Source: Fervidicoccaceae archaeon (GTDB lineage Archaea; Thermoproteota; Thermoprotei_A; Sulfolobales; Fervidicoccaceae). Taken from it: DNA of 64,000 nt. Where the stretch lies: assembly GCA_038734945.1 (NCBI GenBank), contig JAVYOA010000002.1:62001-126000 (forward strand). Direction: 5' to 3'. Below, piece by piece: positions 16,510-26,098 of the stretch. Position numbers and translations under genes: made by a program. Position 1 is the stretch's first letter. Each line of letters starts with the position of its first letter. The notes below the pieces were generated by a model. It ran no database searches, was not told where the DNA came from, and saw only the letters and a list, made by a program, of their open reading frames with translations.

Positions 16510-19134
16510 ATGCTTTCAGGCAATAAGGAGAAGAATGCAGTACTCTCTATGCTGCAGTCTTACACAGCAGAATGGGTAAAGGAAGTATTCGGTGAGCTCA
16601 CAGAGCCGCAGGTTAAGGCCATACCCCTTATAAAAAGTGGAATGAATGTCTTAATATCAAGTCCGACAGGAACTGGAAAAACGCTAGCAGCATTTCTCGG
16701 CCTGATTGATGATTTATTTAGGGCTGCCCAAGAAGGTAAGCTGGAAGAAAAAATCTACGCCGTTTATGTTTCCCCTCTCAGAGCACTGAACAATGATATA
16801 AAGAGAAATCTGATGGAGCCGATTGAAGGAATTAAAAAAATAGCAAAGGAAAAGTTTGGGATAAATCTGCCTGATCTGAGAGTTTCCGTGCGGACGGGTG
16901 ATACAACACAGAGCGAGAGACAGGCAATGCTGAAGAAACCCCCCCACTTTTTGATTACAACTCCAGAATCGCTTTCCTTGGTTCTCGTTTCTCCAAAGTT
17001 CAGAGAAAAGCTCAGAGGAATAAGATGGATAATTGTAGATGAAATTCATGAGATGGCAACATCGAAGAGGGGATCTAGTCTATCTTTAATGCTAGAGAGG
17101 CTCGAATGGCTAGCTGCTAGGCCAGTACAGCGAATAGGACTAAGTGCTACAATAGCTCCTCTGACTGAAGTAGCTAGGTTTCTAGGAGGCTACAATGATG
17201 ATGGCTCACCCAGACCTGTGAAGATAGTGGATGCAAGATTTAGAAAGCCATTTGATATAAAGGTAATAGTTCCCGTGAAAAATCTAATTAGAGCATCTGC
17301 TGAGGAGCTCAATGATGCCATTTATGCGAAGATAGCAGAGCTCATAACACAGCATAGGACAACCTTGGTTTTCACTAACACGAGAAGCGCCACGGAGAGA
17401 GTTGTCTACAAGTTGAAAGCAATCATGAGCAACAGCTCAATGATAAGCATGGATGATATTGAAGCTCACCACAGCAGCTTGAGCAGAAACATAAGATTGG
17501 ATGTAGAGGAAAAGCTGAAGAAAGGAGAGCTGAAAGTTGTCGTTTCTTCAACATCGCTCGAGATGGGCATAGACATCGGATATATAGATCTTGTTTTGAT
17601 GCTGAGCAGCCCCAAAAGCGTCAGCAGGCTTCTGCAGAGGGTTGGCAGAGCTGGACATAGGCTCACAAATGTGAGCAAGGGAAGGATCATCGTTGTTGAT
17701 AGAGATGATCTTGTGGAGTGCACGGTGTTGGCAAAGGCAGCGAAGGATAGAAAGATCGATAGGGCCTCGATACCTATTAAGCCTTTGGATGTTCTCGCTC
17801 AGAACATCGTTGCCATGAGCCTTGAGAGCAGGTGGAAAGTAGAAGATGCATATAGGTTAGTCAAGAGAGCCTATCCTTATCATGATCTCACGGAGGAGGA
17901 GTTCAGAGCAGTTTTGAATTATCTTGGAGGAGAGGAGAAAAGGCTCGAGGAGAACAATGTCTATAGAAAAATTTGGTACGATCCAAATGAGGGAGAATTT
18001 GGAAGAAAGAAAGGGGCAAGGATGATATACTATTTGAATCAGGGAACAATTCCAGATGAAGCGAAAATGAGGGTCTACCTGAAGGGAAAATTCTACATAG
18101 GAGATCTAGATGAGGGTTTTGTTCAGATTCTCTCTCCAGGTGATGTATTTGTTCTAGGAGGAAAAACTTACAAATTCAAGAAGATGAAAGGAAACAGAAT
18201 TTATGTTGAGGATGCCAAAGGAGAGAGACCTACAGTTCCTTCTTGGTACAGTGAAATGCTTCCTCTCGCTTTTGATTCTGCCCTACTTGTTGGCGAATTT
18301 AGGAGAAGGGTTGCTGAAGCCCTTGAGAAAAATGGAATGGATGTGGAGAGAGCAGCAGCACTTGTCTCTGAGGAAATGGATGTGGACCTGGATGCAGCGA
18401 GGGATATAGTGGAATATATAAAGGAGCAATATCTGTTCACAGGAGGAATAATAGCAAGCGATAAAACCATTCACTTGGAAATATATGATGATGAGAGGGG
18501 GAGAAATTTAATTTTTCATACCTTATTTGGTAGGAGAACAAACGATGCGCTTTCTAGAGCATATGCATTTGTGCTTTCCGAGATGCTAAGGGTTCCTGTG
18601 AGAGTAACTGTTAGTGATAACGCATTTATGCTCTCTATTGCGGAAAAGGCTGATGTGGATTTTGACAAGCTATTGGGCAGCGTAGATTCAGAAAACATTG
18701 AGGAGATCTTGAAGAGAGCCCTATCCAATACCGAGCTTCTGAAAAGGAGATTCAGGCATTGTGCACAGAGGGCTCTCATGATATTGAGAAACTACAAAGG
18801 ATGGGAGAGATCTCCTCATAGAATGCAGCTGAGCGCTCAGACAATACTGGAGGCTATAAAGAATGATCATTCTAATGTGGTCTTGAGAGAGGCTTACAGA
18901 GAAGTGATGGAGGACTACATGGATGTCAGGTCTGCAAAGCTCATAGTGGAGAGGATTAGGAAAGGAGATATTGAAGTTAAGATAACTGGGCCAAGTGATT
19001 TGCCGAGCCCGTTTTCCCACCATATAATAGCTATTGGCTATCAGGATATAGTGCTCATGGAAGATAGGAGAAAGCTGCTTCTGAGTCTTCACGAAAGAGT
19101 CGTTAGAAAGCTCAAGGAAAGAGGAATTATGTAG
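16510..19134 (+). CDS. lhr: Lhr-type superfamily 2 DNA helicase
   Basis: 874-aa ATP-dependent 3'-5' helicase. Walker A SSPTGTGKT is at 50-58 with a DEIH box at 177-180 and SAT motif III in GLSATIAPL. The second RecA domain shows TLVFTNTRSATERV, EMGIDIGYIDLV and QRVGRAGHR. After the helicase core come the winged-helix and Lhr-specific DNA-binding regions, including YYLNQGTIPDE, which is typical of the family. Length fits archaeal Lhr. These enzymes remodel DNA in repair and replication. The 3' end overlaps the membrane-protein gene at 19127 by 8 bp on the opposite strand. Confidence 0.95.
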   Translation: MLSGNKEKNAVLSMLQSYTAEWVKEVFGELTEPQVKAIPLIKSGMNVLISSPTGTGKTLAAFLGLIDDLFRAAQEGKLEEKIYAVYVSPLRALNNDIKRNLMEPIEGIKKIAKEKFGINLPDLRVSVRTGDTTQSERQAMLKKPPHFLITTPESLSLVLVSPKFREKLRGIRWIIVDEIHEMATSKRGSSLSLMLERLEWLAARPVQRIGLSATIAPLTEVARFLGGYNDDGSPRPVKIVDARFRKPFDIKVIVPVKNLIRASAEELNDAIYAKIAELITQHRTTLVFTNTRSATERVVYKLKAIMSNSSMISMDDIEAHHSSLSRNIRLDVEEKLKKGELKVVVSSTSLEMGIDIGYIDLVLMLSSPKSVSRLLQRVGRAGHRLTNVSKGRIIVVDRDDLVECTVLAKAAKDRKIDRASIPIKPLDVLAQNIVAMSLESRWKVEDAYRLVKRAYPYHDLTEEEFRAVLNYLGGEEKRLEENNVYRKIWYDPNEGEFGRKKGARMIYYLNQGTIPDEAKMRVYLKGKFYIGDLDEGFVQILSPGDVFVLGGKTYKFKKMKGNRIYVEDAKGERPTVPSWYSEMLPLAFDSALLVGEFRRRVAEALEKNGMDVERAAALVSEEMDVDLDAARDIVEYIKEQYLFTGGIIASDKTIHLEIYDDERGRNLIFHTLFGRRTNDALSRAYAFVLSEMLRVPVRVTVSDNAFMLSIAEKADVDFDKLLGSVDSENIEEILKRALSNTELLKRRFRHCAQRALMILRNYKGWERSPHRMQLSAQTILEAIKNDHSNVVLREAYREVMEDYMDVRSAKLIVERIRKGDIEVKITGPSDLPSPFSHHIIAIGYQDIVLMEDRRKLLLSLHERVVRKLKERGIM

Positions 19135-19555
19135 CCTTTTCTTCTGAGCTTGTCCTTTCCTCTGCATGAGGAGACTTGGAGGATGCCCCCATTTTTCCTA
19201 TGCTAACTTCCAATATAGACAGCAAATAGCCTAAGAAAGAGCCGAGGAGAAATGTGTAGAGAAGAAAGTATGAATTGTTGTAGTAGTTGTAGAGAAGTGA
19301 TGCAATTATTCCAGCTCCAACATATGAGGCTACGAAGACAAACGAGGCGAAAAATACCCTGGAAAGCCAGCTGAGAAGCATTACGGCAATTGTTGCCAGT
19401 ATCAAGCTTGAAGTCTCGGAAATCCTTCCGCTGGTGATCTGCTTGATGAGAAATATGAATGTAGAGTATACTAATCCTAGCAGAGCTCCTCCTGCAAAGT
19501 CGCCTCCTTTTTCAGTGAGTATTTCCCTTCTTTTTTCAAGCACATCTTCAGTCAA
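19127..19555 (-). CDS. Four-helix membrane protein of unknown function
   Basis: 142-aa protein with four hydrophobic helices and short hydrophilic ends, including a Glu/Lys/Arg-rich N-terminus and a Ser/Glu-rich tail (SKSPHAEERTSSEEKAT). No motif is recognised. It is convergent with the Lhr gene and overlaps its 3' end. A 300-bp stretch downstream of its start (to 19864) has no clear gene and is AT-rich. Confidence 0.55.
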   Translation of the reverse strand: MTEDVLEKRREILTEKGGDFAGGALLGLVYSTFIFLIKQITSGRISETSSLILATIAVMLLSWLSRVFFASFVFVASYVGAGIIASLLYNYYNNSYFLLYTFLLGSFLGYLLSILEVSIGKMGASSKSPHAEERTSSEEKAT

Positions 19556-19863
19556 GACGCAAGCACCCGATGATTCTTTTGCAGTTATTAAGGCTTCTCT
19601 GTATGGTTCATCAACTCTGTTTTGTGAGAATTTTGTTCAATATATTTTTATATTCATTATGCTATCAACCTTTTCCGCAATGGGAAGTATCTACATAAGC
19701 GCGCTGAAAGCCCTTAAACTTAACTTAGCTGATGGAGAAAATAAATTGATTTTCTAAGAGTATAGCAATTTTGATTTTTATCAATTCATTTATTGGCGTG
19801 TATTTAACTCAAGTTTATAATTTTTTCATTACATTGAAAAGAGATTGAGATGGGGGATCAGTT

Positions 19864-20730
19864 GTGAGGGTAGGAATAATAGGTTTTGGAAACATGGGGA
19901 GTGCAATAGCAAAAAGGCTCGTGCAACAGGGATATACAGTAGCAGGATGGAACAGAACGAAGGATAAAGTAACAAAAATTGAGGGCGTTGCTCCTCTTTC
20001 CTCTCAATGGGAAGTTTTGAAGAGCTCGGATATAACTCTAGTAGTATTGAGTGATGATGAGGCTGTCGAAAGTGTGATCCTTGAAAATGGGGAAATGTTG
20101 AGCAGTTTGCCGATGGGAACTGTTATAGCAAATGTTTCTACAATAACTCCATATATGAGCATGAGGCTTTACAGGGAGCTGAAAAGAAGAGGGTTGAAGT
20201 ACATAGAGGCTCCAGTTCTCGGAGGTCCTCAGGCAGCTCTCTCAGGTTCCCTAATATCTTTGATAGGTGGAGAAAGGGAGATGCTGAATGTAGCTAGAGA
20301 GGTTTTCAGGGCTGTAGCCAGAGAGATCTTCTATGCAGGAGAAGTCCCAAAGGCTGCTGCTTTGAAGCTGGTGTTTAACTCTGGCACGTTCACGGCTGTT
20401 GAATTAATTGGTGAAATGCTTTCCCTAGCATCTGCTTGGGAGATAGATACAGAGCTGGTGAAAGAAATAGCCTCAAAGACTGTCCTATCTCAACTTTTCT
20501 CCACATATTTGGAAAGAGGACTAGATCAAAAATTCCCGCCGGGATTCTATCTCGATCTTGTAGCAAAAGATCTCTCATATGCATTATTGTCGAGCAGAAA
20601 AGGAAGCAGCTTTATTCCATCCATAGCTGGGGCCTATGAAGCATATATATCTGCTGCTAGATCTGGCTTTGGAAAAAAGGATTATGCTTCCATTATAAGG
20701 TATCTTATGAGGGGGGCTAGTGAGCAATGA
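19864..20730 (+). CDS. NAD(P)-binding beta-hydroxyacid dehydrogenase (GLYR/HIBADH family)
   Basis: 288-aa enzyme with GTG start. The Rossmann motif GFGNMGSAIAKRL is at the N-terminus, the substrate-binding signature APVLGGPQAALSGSL is near 118-132, and the catalytic lysine region AAALKLVFNS lies near 166-175. These are diagnostic for 3-hydroxyisobutyrate dehydrogenase-like/glyoxylate reductase enzymes. The physiological acid cannot be told. The stop overlaps the ATG of the thioredoxin-like gene by 4 bp (ATGA), indicating translational coupling. Confidence 0.88.
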   Translation: MRVGIIGFGNMGSAIAKRLVQQGYTVAGWNRTKDKVTKIEGVAPLSSQWEVLKSSDITLVVLSDDEAVESVILENGEMLSSLPMGTVIANVSTITPYMSMRLYRELKRRGLKYIEAPVLGGPQAALSGSLISLIGGEREMLNVAREVFRAVAREIFYAGEVPKAAALKLVFNSGTFTAVELIGEMLSLASAWEIDTELVKEIASKTVLSQLFSTYLERGLDQKFPPGFYLDLVAKDLSYALLSSRKGSSFIPSIAGAYEAYISAARSGFGKKDYASIIRYLMRGASEQ

Positions 20731-21233
20731 GCTCTGAAGATGAACTCAAGAACATTCTCAACAAGCTCATATCAGAACTTCTTTCTAGAGCATCATCTGA
20801 AAATGAGGCTTTCATATATGAGGTTAATCCGACTTCTCCCAACGGTATATATTTTTTAAACGATGGGCATTGGAAACTCTATAGAGTTGACGGGCTTCCT
20901 CTTCATCCTGGCGAGCAGGGGGATGGAATATATGCTTTCTATTTTGATAACACCAAATGTGGCGCCTGCAGGAGATTTGATAGAGAGTGGTTCCCATTTG
21001 TTGAGAAGAACGCCACAAAGGCAAAGTTCTTCATAATCCTGTGCGATTGGTTTGCAAGGGAGTGCTCAAGCAAAGCTGCTTCATTGACATTCACTCTGAA
21101 TGAAGTGAGGGCTTCTCCCACGACTATCTTCTTTAAGGTTTTAGGAGGGGAAATAAAAGAACAGGAGAGGATCGAGGGGGTAGTTCAGAGACAGAAGCTG
21201 GAAGAAGTTCTGGAAAGGCTGATCAGCAAGTAG
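20727..21233 (+). CDS. Thioredoxin-fold protein with CxxC
   Basis: 168-aa protein with the active-site-like CGAC near 73-76 (NTKCGACRRFDREWF) followed by a thioredoxin-like strand-helix pattern and the cis-proline region RASPTTIFF. The N-terminal about 55 residues are a separate helical and loop extension without signal peptide. Translation is coupled to the dehydrogenase gene upstream. A redox role is inferred from the motif. A partner is not visible. Confidence 0.72.
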   Translation: MSSEDELKNILNKLISELLSRASSENEAFIYEVNPTSPNGIYFLNDGHWKLYRVDGLPLHPGEQGDGIYAFYFDNTKCGACRRFDREWFPFVEKNATKAKFFIILCDWFARECSSKAASLTFTLNEVRASPTTIFFKVLGGEIKEQERIEGVVQRQKLEEVLERLISK

Positions 21234-21237
21234 TGGA

Positions 21238-22110
21238 TCACTCTTTGGCTCTGGATGTGAGGAGGAATGCCATTCCTACTATAGCAACGAACATTCCAGC
21301 AGCAATTGGATATGTTATGTTCTGGTTAACAATGAAATAGCTAAGGATTGTAGCACCAATCGGTTCTCCAAGTGCTATTGAGGATACAATCGAAGCTTTT
21401 TCCATTTTAAGAAGATAGTTCATAACTGTGTGCCCTCCAATCATTGGAATGATTGCCAGGAGTAGAAGATATTCCCAGCTTTTCTCACCAACAGAGAAAA
21501 AAGATATTCCATACATTTTGCCTATTATGAATACTGTGGCTGAAGCGAAGAGATAAGTGGGTACAGTATATGAGCTTAGGCTCACGTTCTTCTTCCTTGC
21601 TATCCTTCCAAGGAAGAAGTAGCCTGCTGCCATAACAGATGCTGTTCCTGAAAGGAGGCTCCCTTCAATCAATTGAAAATTGAATGGAGAAAGAAAGGGA
21701 TCCATCATTATAACAATTCCAGAAAATGCTATTAGCATACCGATTATTTCCCTCAATCTCAGAAGCTCCCTAAGAAAAACTCTCTCCATTACAGCAATTA
21801 CTGCAGGATATGTTACAACTATTGTAGTGCTGAGTGATACTGGAATGAGAAAGAGAGATGTCATCCAAAGCAGGAAGTGCAACCCAAGAAATGCCCCGGA
21901 GAGAAGTGAGAAGAGGGAGAAGCTGAATGGGTTATTCCTCTCAATTACGATCGAATATAATGCTATTATAGCTGAAGATATGAAAAGTCTCCAGAAAGCA
22001 GCATGAAATGCTGTGACTCCTGATAATAGAACAAGAACTGAGGCTGAAGATATGCTGAGCCAGGCTATAAAGAGAAGTGCCGTTGTCTTTCCAACTTCCC
22101 TCTGCTTCAT
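21238..22110 (-). CDS. EamA/DMT-family transporter
   Basis: 290-aa membrane protein with about 10 helices in two homologous halves, each with the EamA pattern (for example VALGEPIGATILSYF near the C-terminus and TTIVVTYPAVIAVMERVFLRE in the first half). I chose the ATG at 22110 because the reading frame can be extended to 22212, but the extra 34 residues are uncharacteristic and the family is normally about 290 aa. Substrate unknown. The gene is divergent from the tRNA-Leu(TAG) gene. Confidence 0.85.
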   Translation of the reverse strand: MKQREVGKTTALLFIAWLSISSASVLVLLSGVTAFHAAFWRLFISSAIIALYSIVIERNNPFSFSLFSLLSGAFLGLHFLLWMTSLFLIPVSLSTTIVVTYPAVIAVMERVFLRELLRLREIIGMLIAFSGIVIMMDPFLSPFNFQLIEGSLLSGTASVMAAGYFFLGRIARKKNVSLSSYTVPTYLFASATVFIIGKMYGISFFSVGEKSWEYLLLLAIIPMIGGHTVMNYLLKMEKASIVSSIALGEPIGATILSYFIVNQNITYPIAAGMFVAIVGMAFLLTSRAKE

Positions 22111-22222
22111 TCTTTTTCCCACAGAGCATAACTTTACAATTGCTTTAGAATTCAGAAAACAGTATAATTGAATAACTATAGTGAAAAATAAATAAATCGA
22201 TCTACCATTCAATAACGATATA

Positions 22223-22307
22223 GCGGGGGTGCCCGAGCATGGTCAAAGGGGTCGGACTTAGGCTCCGATGGAGGAGTCCTGCGTGGGTTCAAATCCCACC
22301 CCCCGCA
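22223..22307 (+). tRNA. tRNA-Leu(TAG)
   Basis: 85-nt class II tRNA with acceptor stem GCGGGGG/CCCCCGC, discriminator A at 22307, anticodon stem TCGGA/TCCGA and loop CTTAGGC, anticodon TAG at 22259-22261. T arm GTGGG-TTCAAAT-CCCAC. No encoded CCA and no intron. It is identical to tRNA-Leu(CAG) at 11546 except at anticodon-loop positions 32 and 34. An AT-rich element (AATAAATAAATCGAT) lies about 25-35 bp upstream. Confidence 0.97.
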
Positions 22308-22361
22308 CTCAATATAGTAGAGGATTACCGTTCATGAGAATGAAGAAGAATTAGAACTCCC

Positions 22362-23267
22362 TTGCTCCAAATGTTATTAATTTGTTTGAAATCAATGTTG
22401 AAACCAGAGGTATATTTGGAAATGAGAGAAAGCTGTGAGGGTGCTGCAGTTTTTATAAATCCTGAAAGCAATGAAGCAGTTGCTTCTCTGGAGATTCTTT
22501 GGAAGGAAGCAAAAGAAATTGATTTGAATCTTTTTGTCGCAGAGGAAAGCCTGAACGGTAGAGAAAAAGAGATCAACTTACCTGTTTTTCCGTTAGAAAA
22601 GATTAAGCCCTGCTGGAGCATTATAGTTGGGGGGGATGGTACTCTTCTCAAAGCAGTGCGATTCGATAGAATAAGAAATTCTGTTATAGCAACTGTGGGC
22701 TCCGGCAGGAGGTGCTATTACTTTGATATAACAACAAGAGAAATTGAGGGTCTTTTGAAGAGATTGGTGAAGAGAAATTTCATCGAGCAACATCTTTGGA
22801 TGCTGGAAGCTAAAGGAGATGGGTTTAGAGAGAACTTCCTGAACGAAATAGTGATACATGGGGGAAGCATTAAAGTAATAGAGCTCAGAATATCAATAAA
22901 TGGGGATGAGCTCTACAGACTTGCAGGAGATGGGGTAATAATAGCAACATCTTCTGGTTCTACAGCCTACAGTTTAAGTGCAGGGGGACCAATAGTAGAT
23001 CCCCTTCTTTCTTCAATTGTAATCACTCCTCTCAGCTCCATGTCCCTTCATGCTAGACCAATAGTAGTAGATCCTTTTTCCACCATAGAAGTTGAAGTTC
23101 TGAAGAGAACAGGAAAAGAGAGAATGATCGTTGATGGTCAAGTTGATTTTCCAGTCCCAAGCAAAGTTGGAATTAGCCTTAACGAGGTACCATTGAGAAT
23201 TGCCAGAGTAAGGTGGATGAGGTTCTATGAAAGAGTTCTCAGAGGAAAATGCAGTAATAATTTTTGA
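22362..23267 (+). CDS. nadK: NAD kinase
   Basis: ATP-NAD kinase that makes NADP. The GGDGT motif (IIVGGDGTLLKAVR) and the later TSSGSTAYSLSAGGPIVDP and PLSSMSLHARPIVV segments are the NAD kinase signatures. The frame opens at a TTG at 22362, but the ATG at 22422 is preceded by AGAGGT about 10 nt upstream and gives a more usual N-terminus (RESCEGAAVFINP). The start between these two is not resolved. The stop overlaps the PIN-domain gene by about 40 bp. Confidence 0.93.
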   Translation: MLQMLLICLKSMLKPEVYLEMRESCEGAAVFINPESNEAVASLEILWKEAKEIDLNLFVAEESLNGREKEINLPVFPLEKIKPCWSIIVGGDGTLLKAVRFDRIRNSVIATVGSGRRCYYFDITTREIEGLLKRLVKRNFIEQHLWMLEAKGDGFRENFLNEIVIHGGSIKVIELRISINGDELYRLAGDGVIIATSSGSTAYSLSAGGPIVDPLLSSIVITPLSSMSLHARPIVVDPFSTIEVEVLKRTGKERMIVDGQVDFPVPSKVGISLNEVPLRIARVRWMRFYERVLRGKCSNNF

Positions 23268-23634
23268 TACAGCTGCCTTTCTTGCAGGCCTTCATCTGCT
23301 GATTGGAGGAAAAGTTGTTACAGTTGAAGAGGTGATCCAGGAAGTTAAAGACTCATACAGCGCTTCCAGGCTAGAGTACGGTGTGGAGGCAAACAAGGTG
23401 GAGCTATTGGAAGTGGGAAGGATCACGGTATCCTCAATCATTCCTGATGAGCTCCGTAGCAAGTTGAGCAGAACTGATCTGAAGATACTCCAGCTAGCTT
23501 ATGAAATGAAGAAAAAAGGAAAGAATGTTGTTGTACTAACTGATGACTATGCTCTCCAGAAATCGCTTCTATTTTTGAAAATTGATTTTAGGCCAGTAAG
23601 GCATAGAGGCATAAAGGAAAAAAAGATTGACTAG
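23227..23634 (+). CDS. nob1: Nob1-like PIN-domain endoribonuclease without zinc ribbon
   Basis: 135-aa PIN-domain protein. Acidic active-site motifs are visible in IFDTAAFLAG, EEVIQEVKD, LSRTDLKILQLA and VLTDDYALQ, in the order and spacing of archaeal Nob1, the endonuclease that matures the 3' end of 16S rRNA. The start ATG at 23227 has GAGGT a few bases upstream. The protein stops right after the PIN domain (RHRGIKEKKID), whereas archaeal Nob1 normally continues into a Cys4 zinc ribbon. It overlaps NAD kinase upstream and touches the AglB gene tail to tail. Confidence 0.78.
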   Translation: MKEFSEENAVIIFDTAAFLAGLHLLIGGKVVTVEEVIQEVKDSYSASRLEYGVEANKVELLEVGRITVSSIIPDELRSKLSRTDLKILQLAYEMKKKGKNVVVLTDDYALQKSLLFLKIDFRPVRHRGIKEKKID

Positions 23635-25952
23635 CCCGTTATTTTGTAAATAATCACTGCTACAAATATCTTATCCGTGCTTGTGCTGTAAATAGGATCA
23701 ACAACGATCCTGAATGGCTGCAGGTCATGGAATGGTTTGTCTTCTATTGTTGCGCCACTCACAAAGTCAATGAAGCTCACGTTCCCATGTATATCGAGGG
23801 GAGTGCCCCTCATTATTGAGGTATCGTTCATGTGATATACAGCATCTATCATCATTCTATATATAAGAGTGCTTTGCACGAGGGGATCTGTCCAGTTTGG
23901 TCCAACAACAGGATAGTTTGTACCCTGATATGGTATTGACTGAATAGCAAAGTAGGGAGAATATGCTGTGAGGTTTAGCCTTCCGCCAATTCTAAGCATC
24001 CATATGGACTTAGGTATATCTGCAAGTCCCACTGTTCCAGTATATATAGAGACGTATGGTCCTATTACCCAACTATCATTTGCTACCTGGTATGCTCTGA
24101 AAACATCAAAGACAGCAATATATGTATTGTTGGCAGGAGCTTTGAAGTCATTGAGTGCAATGCCTATGGTTTCATTCTCATTCTGGGCCGTGAGGGCCTG
24201 GGCAAGAAGTGCTATCTGTGTTCCGTTGATTGTTGCACCATCTGCTACTGTAGCCCTCCCAGTCATTACTGGGATCCAGTATCCGTAGTCCCACCAGGGC
24301 ATGAAAACGCTGTTGGGTGCTGTTTCATTCTTTATCACATCAAGCGCATATATCCATGCCTTGTTTTCAACAGCCAGCCCTATTCCTCCAGAGAGTATGA
24401 GAGGAGGTGCCCTTGCCTGAACAATTGTTGTTGAGAGCTGAAATCCTCCAATAACTATGAGAAAGATCAAGATGCTGGTCCATACTATTATTCCTATTTC
24501 ATCCACTTTTCTTGCATATTTCTTAGCTTTTTTCTCCTTCGTCTGCATCTGTATTGAAGCCTCGCTTATTCCAAAGCTCTTCGTGAGCAATTGCGATATG
24601 GGAGCTACACCCATGCCTCCTATAGCCGAAAGCATTGTGGCAACGAACATCAGCAAGTAAGATGCTCTGAGTCCCATGTATGTCACCAGGGGGACTAGGA
24701 AAACGAAGAGAATGTTGATTGGCTGTTTTTTCATGATAAATAGCCCATATACAAAGTAGACCCATGACAACAGCAATCCAAGAGCTGTCAACCTTATCAT
24801 CATTGATAAGCTGAGTGTTTGGTGCTCAGAGACAGAGGCAACAAGTGGATTGTTTGTCTCTATTCCGAGAAAATAGTAGGCTCTTCCTGAAATGTCCAAT
24901 AGGTTGAAGTAAATTGCAGTTAAACCCAACATGCCTACAGCAAGCAAGGTTCCTAAATATATAGTTCTCCAGGAGAGCTTTTCCTTTTTTCCGAAGGGGG
25001 TTCTGCCTAGAATATAATGCTCTGCAAATGCGATTGAATAGAGGGCGTAACCTCCAATTAGGAAGAGGCCTGCTCCTTTGATTATTGCAACGAAGGAGAC
25101 CGTTGGGGAAGTTGACTGAACTAGAAGAGAGATCAAAAGAAAAGCACCGAGAAATAGCTCTTCTCTCTTTTCTGGCTGCTTCACAATTGGATAGAGACCC
25201 ATGAAAATTCCTAGGATTAGGTCCACTATCTGGTATCCTCCCCAGCTCCAAGCAACCAGAGATAAAACAATTGCCGAGGTGATGGTATAGATCCACTTGC
25301 TCCTGTAAGCAGATGACTTTATCATTTTCACAAAGAGAAATAATCCAAGCAATATTGTCGGCTGGACCATTCCCAGCTTAACGAAGAAACCAGCATTTGT
25401 TCTATCAAGCGTTCCTGGAATAACGGCAGCAATGAAGGCTGAAAAGATGCCGGCTAGCTCGCCTCCGATCTCCCTGGCTAAAAGATATGAGAATAGAACG
25501 ATGAGGGCTCCTGCTATTGGGGGTTGGAGAACTGACCACTGCAGAACGGAGAGCCCAAAAATCTTTGCTATAGGATACGTTAGAGCTGCGAGCATCATGT
25601 TGAAAGGATAGTCCGTATTGGTTATATCCCTTCCCCATGGGTACCAGAAAATGTGTGTAGCATTGTTAGATGCTGTGAGAGTGTACCAAGACGATATTCC
25701 ATGCTCAACCAAGTAATTTGTGCCCCAGTACATAAAGTAGGGATCGGCCTCATCCAGATAGTAGCCATATAGGAAAATTCTTTGGATTCTTATGTAAAAT
25801 GCAAGAAAAGCTATGAGAATGGAGATAATTGCTCCTAATATCTTTCTCCTTCTATAAAGCTTGTCGAGAAATGATAGCTTGGTCTCACTACTTTCCTTGG
25901 TTTTTTGCATTTTCGACATACTGCTCTCCTTAATTTTAGTGCTTTTTATCAA
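23631..25952 (-). CDS. aglB: Oligosaccharyltransferase AglB (STT3 family)
   Basis: 773-aa membrane enzyme that transfers a lipid-linked glycan to Asn of secreted proteins. The N-terminal half has about 12-13 membrane helices and the catalytic DxD-like motif in the first outer loop (YYLDEADPYFMYW). The C-terminal globular domain has the WWDYG acceptor-site motif (PWWDYGYWIPVM). It fits the many N-x-S/T sites in the large propeller protein of this window. It is convergent with the PIN-domain gene (4-bp overlap). Confidence 0.95.
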   Translation of the reverse strand: MIKSTKIKESSMSKMQKTKESSETKLSFLDKLYRRRKILGAIISILIAFLAFYIRIQRIFLYGYYLDEADPYFMYWGTNYLVEHGISSWYTLTASNNATHIFWYPWGRDITNTDYPFNMMLAALTYPIAKIFGLSVLQWSVLQPPIAGALIVLFSYLLAREIGGELAGIFSAFIAAVIPGTLDRTNAGFFVKLGMVQPTILLGLFLFVKMIKSSAYRSKWIYTITSAIVLSLVAWSWGGYQIVDLILGIFMGLYPIVKQPEKREELFLGAFLLISLLVQSTSPTVSFVAIIKGAGLFLIGGYALYSIAFAEHYILGRTPFGKKEKLSWRTIYLGTLLAVGMLGLTAIYFNLLDISGRAYYFLGIETNNPLVASVSEHQTLSLSMMIRLTALGLLLSWVYFVYGLFIMKKQPINILFVFLVPLVTYMGLRASYLLMFVATMLSAIGGMGVAPISQLLTKSFGISEASIQMQTKEKKAKKYARKVDEIGIIVWTSILIFLIVIGGFQLSTTIVQARAPPLILSGGIGLAVENKAWIYALDVIKNETAPNSVFMPWWDYGYWIPVMTGRATVADGATINGTQIALLAQALTAQNENETIGIALNDFKAPANNTYIAVFDVFRAYQVANDSWVIGPYVSIYTGTVGLADIPKSIWMLRIGGRLNLTAYSPYFAIQSIPYQGTNYPVVGPNWTDPLVQSTLIYRMMIDAVYHMNDTSIMRGTPLDIHGNVSFIDFVSGATIEDKPFHDLQPFRIVVDPIYSTSTDKIFVAVIIYKITG

Positions 25953-26098
25953 TGAATATTAAAGTGGTTATATTGTTTTGCTGAAATCTCAAAAAGCTTT
26001 TTGTGCTTCGGTTGTCTAACTATTTTTAAACTTTTTCAGACCTACCTAATAATTTGGGGAAGCTGATCTTGAGCCTGGCCTTCGAGCTTAGGTATGAA

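Noticed and set aside
24826-25296. A 156-codon minus-strand frame in another frame inside aglB
   Set aside because: It is a shadow frame of the AglB membrane helices, with no conserved features.
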